Positions 1-7,768 are shown, counted from the first letter of the stretch. The stretch: DNA of 11,814 nt from Gemmatimonadota bacterium (GCA_026713285.1 JAPOOT010000031.1:1-11814), one strand, 5' to 3'. Program-made: numbers and translations. Notes: generated from the sequence alone by a model not told the origin.

Positions 1-1284
1 ACAATCCGTCAACTGGGACCGGGCCTGCTGCTGACCGGTTCAATCGTGGGTTCCGGCGAACTCATTGCCACCACGCGGCTGGGCGCCGAGGTCGGTTTCG
101 TCGTTCTCTGGCTCATACTCCTGAGCTGCGCGGTCAAGGTGCCGGTGCAAAGCGAACTCGGCCGGCACGCCATCGCCACCGGCCAGACCACCTTCGTGGC
201 CTTCAACAAGGTGCCCGGACCGCGGTTCCGGGTAACCTGGCTCGTCTGGGGAAGCCTGCTCCTCCTGCTCTGGAGCACCATGCAGGTGGGCGGCATTTTT
301 GGAACGATGAGCCTGTCGCTTGACCTGATCTTTCCATTCTTCGGAAACACGTCCTGGCTGATCATTCTCACCCTGGTCGGCATGGGGCTCGGCCTCGTGG
401 GTCAGTACATGACGCTGGAACGGATTACCACCCTCCTGGTGGCCCTGTTCACCTTCACGACGCTGGCCAGCGCGCTGCTCCTGTTCTGGACCCCCTATGC
501 CGTCACACCGGCAGCGCTCCTGGACGGATTGCGGTTCGCCCTCCCGTCGGACGGCGCCGTGACGGCCTTCGCCGTCTTCGGCATCACCGGTGTAGGCGCT
601 TCCGAACTGTTGCTTTACCCATACTGGTGCGTGGAAAAGGGCTATGCCCGTGCGGCCGGACCCCGCGACGGCAGCGCGGCCTGGCGTGAACGCGCCCTGG
701 GATGGATCAGCGTGATGAAGAAGGACGTATGGCTGTGCATGGTCATTTATACGGTGGCGACGCTGGCCTTCTTCTTCCTTGGCGCGGCCGTGCTCCACGC
801 CCAGGGCCTTGTTCCGGAGGGGTTCGGCACCGTGCAGATCCTTTCCGGGATGTACACCGAAACACTGGGAAACTGGGCGTTCTACCTGTTCGGCGTCGGT
901 GCTTTCGTAGTCCTGTTTTCGACGTATTTCGTCACCATCGTAGGCCAGTCGCGCATGCTGGCGGACGCCCTTTCGGTACTCGGCTTCATAACCTACCCGC
1001 GACCCGAGGACAGACGCCGCGTAGTGCGGGTGATCGGCGTCCTGCTGCCCCTGGTTTACCTCGTCCTCTTCGTCTTGTGGTCCGCGCCGGTCACGATGGT
1101 GATCATCGGTGGACTGATGCAGACGATCCTGCTGCCGGCTATTGGATGGGCGGCGCTCTATTTCAGCCGGACCACGGCGAAGGAAGCGGGCGTCCCGCCG
1201 TCCAGGACCTTGCAGGTCGCGCTGACTGCCGCCACGATCATCATGGCCGTTTTTGCCGTGTACGCGGTGTGGGTTAGATTTTAA
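1..1284 (+). CDS. Divergent Nramp-family membrane transporter (5' partial)
   Basis: The reading frame is open from base 1, so the true start lies upstream; 427 residues are visible, close to the full family length. The protein is strongly hydrophobic with about 10-11 membrane segments and resembles Nramp (SLC11/MntH) proton-coupled divalent metal transporters of the inner membrane. The first visible helix has GPGLLLTGS followed by VGSGELIATT, which aligns with the family's DPGN metal-binding segment but reads GSGE. The sixth-helix segment reads GVGASELLLYPYW where classical members have an MPH motif. The canonical Asp, Asn and Met metal ligands are therefore absent and a Glu appears in each unwound segment. 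It is a member of the fold whose substrate cannot be assumed to be Mn or Fe. It ends with TAA and converges on the HyuA-HyuB gene; no strong terminator is visible. Family is fairly sure, substrate unknown. Confidence 0.85.
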   Translation, partial: TIRQLGPGLLLTGSIVGSGELIATTRLGAEVGFVVLWLILLSCAVKVPVQSELGRHAIATGQTTFVAFNKVPGPRFRVTWLVWGSLLLLLWSTMQVGGIFGTMSLSLDLIFPFFGNTSWLIILTLVGMGLGLVGQYMTLERITTLLVALFTFTTLASALLLFWTPYAVTPAALLDGLRFALPSDGAVTAFAVFGITGVGASELLLYPYWCVEKGYARAAGPRDGSAAWRERALGWISVMKKDVWLCMVIYTVATLAFFFLGAAVLHAQGLVPEGFGTVQILSGMYTETLGNWAFYLFGVGAFVVLFSTYFVTIVGQSRMLADALSVLGFITYPRPEDRRRVVRVIGVLLPLVYLVLFVLWSAPVTMVIIGGLMQTILLPAIGWAALYFSRTTAKEAGVPPSRTLQVALTAATIIMAVFAVYAVWVRF

Positions 1285-1340
1285 GCAAGGCCGGACCAGA
1301 AAAGACCACGCGGGACCGGGCCCGAGGCGGGATGAATCGC

Positions 1341-1471
1341 GATCAGACCAGGCTGGATTGCTGGTCGCGGGTACGATGGGCCTCCCGATCAGACCAGGCT
1401 GGATTGCTGGTCGCGGCACGATGAGCTTCCCGATCAGACCAGGCTGGATTGCTGATCGCGGGCACGATGGG
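1341..1471. repeat. Tandem repeat, ~45 bp x 2.9, hairpin-forming
   Basis: Three copies begin at 1341, 1387 and 1432 (periods 46 and 45). Each opens with the same 24-bp core starting GATCAGACCAGG and continues with a nearly identical tail around CGCGG..ACGATG. Copies 1 and 2 contain an inverted repeat, GACCAG / CTGGTC, around a 9-nt loop. Copy 3 has an A for G change that breaks this pairing but creates GATCAG / CTGATC, so hairpin potential is kept in another register. The third copy contains the TGA stop of the minus-strand HyuA-HyuB gene and encodes its last residues; the other two lie in the convergent intergenic gap. There is no T-run, so this is not a classical intrinsic terminator. A REP-like or transcript-end element is possible. 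Confidence 0.85.
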
Positions 1472-4400
1472 ATGAGGCCCTCGACCGGGGCGGTCCGTAA
1501 CCGCCACCACCGGCGGACAGGGCGACGATGTGGTCCCCCGGCAGAATCGGTACCTCGGTTTCCTTGGACTTCAACATTCTTTCCGTGCCGTTGGATACCA
1601 CCTTGTAGCGGTGCGGCAGGCCCGGCTCGCCGCCGAACAGTCCGAAGGGCGGATTGATCACGCCGTCTCCGGCCATATTCAGTTTCGCTGGTTCGTCCCC
1701 CTCGTAGACCATTTCGAAAACCGCGCCCAGACCGCCCCGCCACGTGCCGTCTCCTCCTGATCCCGGCCTCAGGTCGTTCCGGACGATCTTGAAGGGGAAG
1801 CGCTCCTCGGTGATCTCCACACTGGGACTCCGGATCGCCCCGGCCACGTTGACCTCGCCCACGCAGGACCAGCCGTCGTACCCCCGGGAAGCGCCTCCTC
1901 CGCCCCGTCCGAAGAAGAAATGCCAGATGAAGCGTTGGCCCGTCCGCGGGTCGCGTCCGGTGATCGCGAAACGAAGCCGCCTGGAAAACCCCGCGTTCAC
2001 GGCATCAGGCGCCACGGGCGCCAGCGCCTTGAAGACGGCCTCCACGATCTCTTCCCCGCAGTGATTGGTGCTCATGCAGACCGGCGCGGGAGGATTCGGG
2101 TTCACGATCAGCCCCTTCGGGGCGATCACCTTCACCGGACGCATGGATCCCTCGTTTTTGGGCACGTCGGAGGGCGCAATGTACATGATGGCGACGTGAG
2201 CCAGCGAGCGTGTATTGGCGTAGGCGCTGTTGATGAATCCGGTGACCTGGGGACTCGAATCGCCCAGGTCAATGGTCATGTTGTCGTCCTGGACGGTGAC
2301 CCGGGCGCGGATGGGGATCGACACGGCGTCGAACCCGTCGTCGTCCAGCAGCGTTTCCCCGTAGTACACGCCGTCCCTCCAGCCGGTAATCAGTTGCCGG
2401 ATTCGCCGTTCCGCGCTGTCCAGGATGGCCGTGACGGAGGTTGTGAGGCCTTCGGCGCCGTAATCGTCGAGGAGCGACTGCAGCCGGCGGGCGGCGATCT
2501 GTACCGAACCGATCTGGGCGTGCAGGTCTCCGGTGAAGTTCTCCGCGTGGCGCACGTTGACCGCAAGCATGCGCAGCAGGTCCTCCCTTGGCCGGCCCGC
2601 TTCGTACAGCCTCACGGGAGGTATGCGAAGGCCTTCGTGGTAAAGTTCGCTGGCCGACGGATTGTAACCTCCGTGGGTTCCTCCGCCGATGTCGCTGTGA
2701 TGGGCGCGGTTGACCGCGAAGAACAGCAGGTTTCCGTCGCGGAACACGGGATAGATCGCCGTGATGTCCGGCAGGTGGCTGCCGCCGAAATAAGGGTCGT
2801 TCAGGATGAACAGATCGCCTTCGACGATGCCATCTCCGAAGTACTCGCGCACCGCTTCGACGGCCGGCGGCAGGGCGCTGATATGCACGGGTATGCCCTC
2901 GCCCTGCGCCACGAGTTGTCCCTCCGCGTCAAGGATCGCGGTGGAGAAGTCCCGGCTGGAGTTCAGGATCTGCGACATGGAGGTGCGGATCATGACGTCG
3001 GCCATCTCGCGGGCGATCGATTCCAGGCGGTGCCCCACGACCGAATGGGTAACCGGGTCCGATGTGACCGATGCCTGGTCCGAGGTGGCCGACACCGGGT
3101 CCGAGGTGACCGATGCCTGGTCCGAGGTGGCCGAGACCGGGTCGGGCGTGGTGTGCGAAACGGACAGTACCATGCCCCCGTAGGGGTCGATTTCGAGCCG
3201 GTCGCCTTCTTCCACGAGTACGGTGGTGAAGTCGGACTCCACGATGGCCGGTCCTTCGATCCCGACTCCGGGCGCCAGGTCGTCGGCCGCGAAAACGGCG
3301 GCCTCGGTCCAGGCGCCGGTGTATATACGCCGCGTGCCCTTGCGGGCAGCAGGGGACGATGCGGCGCTCGCTTTCTCCGGCAGGATGATGGAGGGCAGTT
3401 TCCCGGTCACCGTGGCACGCAGTGTGACCAGGCGGACTTCCTGGTCGAGTTGATGGTAGGAGTAGAGGACCTGGTATCTTTCGTGAAACAGTGCCGCCCA
3501 GGTACGCCGGATGGCGTCGTCGTCCTGGTCCAGATCCGGGATGCTCACGTTGACTTCATAGATCTGGTCCAGGTACCGCATGTCGGCCGTGAACAGGGTA
3601 GTGATGTCATCGCCTGCCAGTCCCTGTTTCCTGAGCTGTGCGGCGCCCTGTTCCGCCATGCGGTCCGTCAGCCTTCTCACTTCGTCCAGGTCGACCACGT
3701 CCAGGCTGGCCGTGAATGACTGCGCAAAGTCGTACCTCAGGTCGGATGCGAGCATGCCGTAGGCTGAAAGCACCGGGGCCGCCGAAGGGAGATGGACCGT
3801 GCCAATGCCGGTCTTGCGGGCCACCTTGCCCACGTGAAGTCCCGCCGCGCCGCCGAAGGCCAGCAGGGAGAAGTTCCGGGGATCCCCGCCGCGCCGCACG
3901 GTCAGCAGCCGAATGCCTTCGGCCATAGCCGTGGTTACGACGTCCAGCACGCCGTGTGCGGCTTCCTCAACTGCAAGCCCCAGGGGTTTCGCCACGTGTG
4001 CTTCCAGTGCCTCGTGAGACCGTTCCGGATGCAGCCGGGTCCGCCCGCCCAGGAAATTACTCGGATCGAGGTACCCCAGGACCAGGTTCGCGTCGGTCAC
4101 CGTGGGCCGGTCGCCTCCCTGCCCGTAACAGGCCGGCCCCGGATCGGCCCCGGCGCTCTGGGGCCCCACGTGCAGGGTGCCTCCGTCATCCACCCGGGCG
4201 ATGCTGCCGCCGCCCGCCCCCAGCGTATGGAGATCGATCATCGGCACGGCGATTTTCCATCCCCCTTCGTAGTGTTCGCCCGAAACCTGCGGATCGCCGC
4301 CTTCGATCACCGAAATGTCCGTGCTCGTCCCGCCCATATCGAATCCGATGAGATCGGTCTCGCCGATCAGCCGGCCATAGGCCACGGCGCCGCTGACGCC

Positions 4401-5237
4401 GCCGGCGGGACCCGAGAGTATAGCCTGCACCGCCTGCCGTGCCGCGGCGTCCAGCGGTGTGACGCCGCCGTTGGAGGTCATAGTGAGTATTTCGTTCTCC
4501 AGCCCCAGTCCCGAAGTCTCTTCCTGCATGCGCCTGAGGTACCTGGCGTAGACCGGTCCCACGTAGGCGTTGACGGCCGTCGTGCTCAGCCGGTCGTATT
4601 CCTTGATCTGCGGCAGGATCCCGGAGGAGAGCGACAGGTAAAGGTCGGGATGCCGCTCCCGGATGCGTTCGCCCACGAACCGCTCATGGGCCGGGTTCAG
4701 GTAGGAGAAAATCAGACACACGGCCACGGATTCCACGCCGGCCTGTACGAGGACGTCCAGAATCTCGTCCAGCGCTTCGTCATCCACAGGCGCTTCGACG
4801 TCGCCGTCGGCGCGGACACGCTCCGCGAGCGTACGGCGCAAAGCCCTGGGCACCAACGGTTCCACGGGCGTCATCCGGAGATTGTACCGGTCTTCTTTCA
4901 AGCCTTCCCGAAGCTCCAGGAGGTCCCGGAAGCCCTCCGTCGTAATCAGGCCGACCCGGGCGCCCTTGCGCTCAAGCAGCGTGTTGGTCGCGACGGTGGT
5001 GCCATGGATGAACAGGCGCGTCTGAGCCAGAAGTTCGGCAATGGGAAGACCGTAGGATCCTGCAATGTCCCGGAGCCCGTCCATCACCGCGTCGGAAGGC
5101 GCGTCGGGGGTGGATGCCGTCTTGAAGTAACGAGGCGCGGAACGACCTTCGACCACGACGAAATCCGTGAATGTCCCGCCAACGTCAATGCCGATGGAAA
5201 AGGGCTGAGGAGTGTCGTCCGTGGACCGACTATTCAT
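1434..5237 (-). CDS. Fused HyuA-HyuB hydantoinase/oxoprolinase-family protein
   Basis: This 1267-residue protein joins both subunits of the ATP-dependent hydantoinase / 5-oxoprolinase / acetone-carboxylase family. Residues 1 to about 690 are HyuA-like: an actin-fold nucleotide site GIDVGGTFTD at 16-25, HGTTVATN at 78-85, a second phosphate motif DMGGTSTD near 300, and GADPGPACYG near 365. Residues from about 730 are HyuB-like: DPVTHSVVGHRLESIA, RDFSTAILDAEG, LNDPYFGGSHLPD near 817, the NHCGEEIVEAV segment near 1055, and a terminal GGGGYG. Between them lies a repetitive Ser/Thr/Asp linker. The ATG at 5237 is chosen over an upstream in-frame start at 5345 because GGAG sits 7 nt before it and the actin-fold motif then begins at the usual distance. 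Family members hydrolyse cyclic amides with ATP or carboxylate ketones; substrate is not readable here. The last residues (RDQQSSLV) come from the tandem repeat. Confidence 0.93.
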   Translation of the reverse strand: MNSRSTDDTPQPFSIGIDVGGTFTDFVVVEGRSAPRYFKTASTPDAPSDAVMDGLRDIAGSYGLPIAELLAQTRLFIHGTTVATNTLLERKGARVGLITTEGFRDLLELREGLKEDRYNLRMTPVEPLVPRALRRTLAERVRADGDVEAPVDDEALDEILDVLVQAGVESVAVCLIFSYLNPAHERFVGERIRERHPDLYLSLSSGILPQIKEYDRLSTTAVNAYVGPVYARYLRRMQEETSGLGLENEILTMTSNGGVTPLDAAARQAVQAILSGPAGGVSGAVAYGRLIGETDLIGFDMGGTSTDISVIEGGDPQVSGEHYEGGWKIAVPMIDLHTLGAGGGSIARVDDGGTLHVGPQSAGADPGPACYGQGGDRPTVTDANLVLGYLDPSNFLGGRTRLHPERSHEALEAHVAKPLGLAVEEAAHGVLDVVTTAMAEGIRLLTVRRGGDPRNFSLLAFGGAAGLHVGKVARKTGIGTVHLPSAAPVLSAYGMLASDLRYDFAQSFTASLDVVDLDEVRRLTDRMAEQGAAQLRKQGLAGDDITTLFTADMRYLDQIYEVNVSIPDLDQDDDAIRRTWAALFHERYQVLYSYHQLDQEVRLVTLRATVTGKLPSIILPEKASAASSPAARKGTRRIYTGAWTEAAVFAADDLAPGVGIEGPAIVESDFTTVLVEEGDRLEIDPYGGMVLSVSHTTPDPVSATSDQASVTSDPVSATSDQASVTSDPVTHSVVGHRLESIAREMADVMIRTSMSQILNSSRDFSTAILDAEGQLVAQGEGIPVHISALPPAVEAVREYFGDGIVEGDLFILNDPYFGGSHLPDITAIYPVFRDGNLLFFAVNRAHHSDIGGGTHGGYNPSASELYHEGLRIPPVRLYEAGRPREDLLRMLAVNVRHAENFTGDLHAQIGSVQIAARRLQSLLDDYGAEGLTTSVTAILDSAERRIRQLITGWRDGVYYGETLLDDDGFDAVSIPIRARVTVQDDNMTIDLGDSSPQVTGFINSAYANTRSLAHVAIMYIAPSDVPKNEGSMRPVKVIAPKGLIVNPNPPAPVCMSTNHCGEEIVEAVFKALAPVAPDAVNAGFSRRLRFAITGRDPRTGQRFIWHFFFGRGGGGASRGYDGWSCVGEVNVAGAIRSPSVEITEERFPFKIVRNDLRPGSGGDGTWRGGLGAVFEMVYEGDEPAKLNMAGDGVINPPFGLFGGEPGLPHRYKVVSNGTERMLKSKETEVPILPGDHIVALSAGGGGYGPPRSRASSHRARDQQSSLV
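3052..3143 (-). repeat. In-frame 21/42-bp tandem repeat encoding the HyuA-HyuB linker
   Basis: Two 42-bp units (3052-3093 and 3094-3135, differing at very few bases) plus an 8-bp partial copy lie inside the fused gene. Each splits into two diverged 21-bp halves, so the protein shows four heptads alternating SDPVSAT and SDQASVT, then SDPV. The repeat falls at about residues 698-728, exactly at the join between the HyuA-like and HyuB-like halves. The length is a multiple of three, so copy-number change alters linker length without breaking the frame. The composition (Ser, Thr, Asp, Pro, Val, Ala) suggests a flexible, exposed tether. Confidence 0.9.
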
Positions 5238-5244
5238 GGGGGTT

Positions 5245-5248
5245 CTCC
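5245..5248 (-). promoter_or_regulatory. Ribosome binding site deciding the hyuAB start
   Basis: On the minus strand CCGGAG precedes the ATG at 5237, with GGAG separated from it by 7 nt. The longer in-frame start at 5345 would add 36 residues unlike the family, so this site fixes the start. Confidence 0.75.
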
Positions 5249-5256
5249 GGACCGTG

Positions 5257-5285
5257 TTGACGAAAAACGATCTGTGTCCTATACT
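5257..5285 (+). promoter_or_regulatory. Sigma70-type promoter for the carbonic anhydrase
   Basis: TTGACG at 5257-5262 and TATACT at 5280-5285 are separated by 17 bp, matching five of six bases at both boxes with ideal spacing. Transcription would begin near 5292, giving a leader of about 100 nt to the preferred ATG at 5391. The site lies 20-48 bp upstream of the divergent hyuAB start, so regulation of the two genes could interact. Confidence 0.75.
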
Positions 5286-5390
5286 ATCGAAAGGCTCGTG
5301 TGAAGGGCTCGCAGAACGGAGTGCGGACGCCGCATGCCGGAGCACGGCAGCATCCCACAGGTCCTATCGAAGATACAGCTGGACGAATAT

Positions 5391-5984
5391 ATGAATACAG
5401 ACCGCATTTTCGAAAAAAACGAACACTGGATCAAGCGAAAACTAAGCGCCGATCCCGGTTATCTCGAGCGGCTTTCGCGGCAACAGCAACCCGATATACT
5501 CTACATCGGATGCGCCGACAGCCGAGTAGCTCCCGAGGCCTTCATGGCCGCCGGGCCGGGTGAGGTCTTCGTGCACCGCAACGTGGGCAATCTGGCGATC
5601 CCCCTCGACCCGAACACCGGGTCCGCCGTCGTCTACGGGGTCGAACACCTGAAAGTCGGGCACGTCGTCGTGTGCGGGCACTACGACTGCGGTGCGGTGA
5701 AGGCGGTCATTCAGTCGGAGGACCTCGGCACGCTCGAGCCCTGGCTTCGGCACTTGAGGAAGGTCTACCGCCGCAACGAATGCGAACTGGTGTCCATCCC
5801 GGATATCGCGGCCCGGTGCGACCGCCTGGTCGAATGCAATGTCCGCGCGCAATGCGCCAACATATTGGAGTTTCCGGAGGTGCGGAAGTCGATCGAAGAG
5901 CGCGCGTTGCAGGTGCACGGCTGGGTCTTCGACCTGCGCAACGGGCTGATCAAGGACCTTGCGGTCGGTCCCGTTCGGAAATGA
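5391..5984 (+). CDS. Beta-class carbonic anhydrase
   Basis: This cytoplasmic zinc enzyme interconverts CO2 and bicarbonate. The 197-residue protein carries the complete beta-class signature: Cys41-x-Asp43-x-Arg45 in GCADSR and His97-x-x-Cys100 in CGHYDCGA, giving the three zinc ligands (Cys41, His97, Cys100) and the Asp/Arg pair. HRNVGNL at 62-68 and the C-terminal VHGWVFDL segment also match. An in-frame ATG at 5334 would add 19 residues; the ATG at 5391 is preferred because the protein then starts as in E. coli Can and has GGA 7 nt upstream. It is monocistronic: a good promoter lies upstream and the next gene converges. It stands divergent from the HyuA-HyuB gene, some relatives of which are carboxylases that use bicarbonate, so a functional link is possible but not shown. 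Confidence 0.95.
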   Translation: MNTDRIFEKNEHWIKRKLSADPGYLERLSRQQQPDILYIGCADSRVAPEAFMAAGPGEVFVHRNVGNLAIPLDPNTGSAVVYGVEHLKVGHVVVCGHYDCGAVKAVIQSEDLGTLEPWLRHLRKVYRRNECELVSIPDIAARCDRLVECNVRAQCANILEFPEVRKSIEERALQVHGWVFDLRNGLIKDLAVGPVRK

Positions 5985-5994
5985 AATCGCGCTT

Positions 5995-6027
5995 CCGATC
6001 GGCCCGATGCCCCTTCGACCGGTTTTT
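5995..6027 (+). terminator. Possible intrinsic terminator after the carbonic anhydrase
   Basis: CCGATCG (5995-6001) can pair with CGACCGG (6016-6022) with one A-C mismatch around a 14-nt loop, followed at once by TTTTT. It starts 11 nt after the stop codon. The stem is weak and interrupted, so confidence is limited. Confidence 0.4.
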
Positions 6028-6056
6028 ACCTGCTATTTGCGGCATAGGCCACGCCG

Positions 6057-7754
6057 TCAGTCTCCCCCCGCCTGCTTCCGCAACACCCTGCCCGCCAGCG
6101 CGCCCGTATGTTCCCCCGATTCTATCACGACCGTGCCATTGACCAGGACGCTGTCGATACCCCGGGCATACTGATGTGGATTCATGAAGTCCGCCCGGTC
6201 GATGACGGAATCCGGATCGAAGACCACAAGATCGGCGACATGCCCGACATCGATCGTGCCGCGGCCGGTAAGGCCCAGCCTGCGGGCCGGCAAGCCGGTC
6301 ATCTTGTGAACGGCGGTGGGCAGATCGAACAACCGGTCTTCACGGCAGTACTTGCCGAGTACCCTGGGAAAGGTCCCGTAGTACCTGGGATGGGGCCTGG
6401 TCTCGCTTAAAGGGCCATAGTCCGCCGCGGCTCCACCGTCCGACGCGACCATGACGAGCGGATGGGTCAGCACGGAACGGATCTCCTCCTCGCTCATGCC
6501 GAACCCCACCATGCCCACACTCCCGTTCTCCGCGATGAGGAGTTCCCGGACGAAATCGAAAGGGTCCTGTCCGCTGCGCGCGACGATCTCCGACACCCGT
6601 CGTCCCACGTAGTCCTGGTTTTCCGCCCTGCCGACCGACGTGATCATCACGGCGCTCCAGTCTCCCAGCATGTCGACTTTCTCAATGGCCGCCTGTTTCA
6701 TCAGGGACAGTGTTTCCGGTGTCTGCAGCCGGCTCAGAAACGCCTCGGCGCCGCCGGCCCGGAACCGGGTTGGAAAAAGGTTCTGCAGCGTCGTCGCGTA
6801 GGCGATGTAGGGATACCGGTCCAGGGTGATGTCCATCCCTTCCCCGACAGCCCGTTCAATCATTTCGAAGGCCACGGAGACCTTATCCCGGTTGCGCCTG
6901 CCGGAGGCTTTGAAGTGGGCGATCTGCAGGGCGATTTCGGCCTTCCTTGCGGTACTGATCGCTTCGCTTACGGCTTCTATGAGGTAATCGTCCTCGTTTC
7001 GCATGTGGGTGGCGTAAAATCCGCTATACCCGGCCGCGACACGACCGAGTTCGGCGATTTCATCCTCGTCGGCGAAACTTCCGGGAGTATATTCAAGCCC
7101 GGAGGAGAGACCCCAGGCCCCTTCCGACATGGCCTGGTCCACAAGCGCCTTCATGGTATCGATCTGCCGCGCGCTGGCCGAAACGTTTTCATATCCGACC
7201 ACATATCCGCGAATGGTGCCCTGCCCCGCCAGAGATATGAAGTTGACCCCGATGCCCTGCAGTTCCAGCGTGTTGAACAGGCCCGTGAAGTCCGTCCAAC
7301 CGATATCCACGCCGTACCGCCGGCCGTAACCGTCCCGCAGCGACCTTTGCCGGTCTTCGGTCAGGGGTGCCAGCGATGAGCCGTCCTGACCGGCCACTTC
7401 CGTGGTTACACCCTGCCTGATCTTGCTTTCGGCCCTGGGATCGACCAGCAACGAAAGGTCGGTGTGCGAATGTATGTCAATGAATCCCGGGCAGACGATC
7501 CTCCCCGCAGCATCGATCGTCTTCGCACCCGTTCCCCTGACCGGACCGATCTGGACGATCCGGTCTTCCGCGATGGCAATGTCCGCATCCACGGGAGGCG
7601 CACCCGTACCGTCGATCACGCGTCCGCCTCTTATAATCACATCGTAATGCTGAGCGATCGCACATCCGTCAATCATCAGCGGCAAAGCGCCGACAGCCGC
7701 GCCGGCGCCCGCAAGTCCGGTGCTCCTGAGAAAGGTACGTCGGGTCCAATCCAT
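6057..7754 (-). CDS. Tat-exported D-aminoacylase-type amidohydrolase
   Basis: The 565-residue protein belongs to the amidohydrolase superfamily branch of N-acyl-D-amino-acid deacylases, which release D-amino acids from N-acyl forms. It starts with a twin-arginine signal (TRRTFLRS at 4-11, hydrophobic stretch to about 28) and an AIA cleavage site before Gln35, so the enzyme is probably periplasmic. Visible metal and active-site residues are His95 and His97 (DIHSHTD), His250 (ATHMRNE), His280 (IAHFK) and Asp439 (VASDGG). The family's bridging Cys (GNCG) is replaced by Asp124 in GQDG. The PHPRYYGTFPRVLG segment is typical of D-aminoacylases. GGGAG lies 8 nt before the ATG. The gene follows hisF by 14 nt and is the last in that operon. 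Substrate may differ from simple N-acyl-D-amino acids. Confidence 0.88.
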   Translation of the reverse strand: MDWTRRTFLRSTGLAGAGAAVGALPLMIDGCAIAQHYDVIIRGGRVIDGTGAPPVDADIAIAEDRIVQIGPVRGTGAKTIDAAGRIVCPGFIDIHSHTDLSLLVDPRAESKIRQGVTTEVAGQDGSSLAPLTEDRQRSLRDGYGRRYGVDIGWTDFTGLFNTLELQGIGVNFISLAGQGTIRGYVVGYENVSASARQIDTMKALVDQAMSEGAWGLSSGLEYTPGSFADEDEIAELGRVAAGYSGFYATHMRNEDDYLIEAVSEAISTARKAEIALQIAHFKASGRRNRDKVSVAFEMIERAVGEGMDITLDRYPYIAYATTLQNLFPTRFRAGGAEAFLSRLQTPETLSLMKQAAIEKVDMLGDWSAVMITSVGRAENQDYVGRRVSEIVARSGQDPFDFVRELLIAENGSVGMVGFGMSEEEIRSVLTHPLVMVASDGGAAADYGPLSETRPHPRYYGTFPRVLGKYCREDRLFDLPTAVHKMTGLPARRLGLTGRGTIDVGHVADLVVFDPDSVIDRADFMNPHQYARGIDSVLVNGTVVIESGEHTGALAGRVLRKQAGGD

Positions 7755-7762
7755 GCGTTCTG

Positions 7763-7767
7763 CTCCC
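7763..7767 (-). promoter_or_regulatory. Ribosome binding site of the amidohydrolase
   Basis: GGGAG on the minus strand lies 8 nt before the ATG at 7754, just after the hisF TAA stop (7769-7771). This strong, separate site allows independent translation within the operon. Confidence 0.65.
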
Positions 7768-7768
7768 G

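Noticed and set aside
1341..1471. CRISPR array interpretation of the three spaced repeats
   Set aside because: The supposed spacers are themselves nearly identical, so this is a simple tandem repeat; no cas genes are present.
40..1743. Minus-strand 567-codon open frame opposite the transporter
   Set aside because: It is antisense to a clear membrane transporter and to the end of HyuAB; its translation is Arg/Gly/Pro/His-rich with no domain, as expected from GC-rich shadow frames.
1920..3719. Plus-strand 599-codon open frame inside the HyuA-HyuB gene
   Set aside because: It is the complement of conserved HyuA/HyuB motifs and its own translation shows no recognisable motif.
3792..5303. Plus-strand 503-codon open frame
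   Set aside because: Antisense to the HyuA nucleotide-binding motifs; low-complexity His/Arg/Gly-rich translation.
5278..5304. Possible minus-strand promoter for hyuAB (TTCACA and TATAGG)
   Set aside because: The spacer is only 15 bp and the -10 is weak and overlaps the plus-strand -10; not strong enough to annotate.
5277..5373. Two copies of a TCCTAT..CGAA(A/G) word near the carbonic anhydrase promoter
   Set aside because: Short, differing by a 5-bp insertion, and without symmetry; cannot be told from chance as an operator.
6462..7379. Plus-strand 305-codon open frame
   Set aside because: Antisense shadow of the amidohydrolase, which has its metal motifs in the other frame.
7662..7671. 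Lipobox at Cys31 of the amidohydrolase signal peptide
   Set aside because: The residues before Cys (IDG) include Asp at -2, unlike a lipobox, while an AIA site just after fits ordinary signal peptidase cleavage better.
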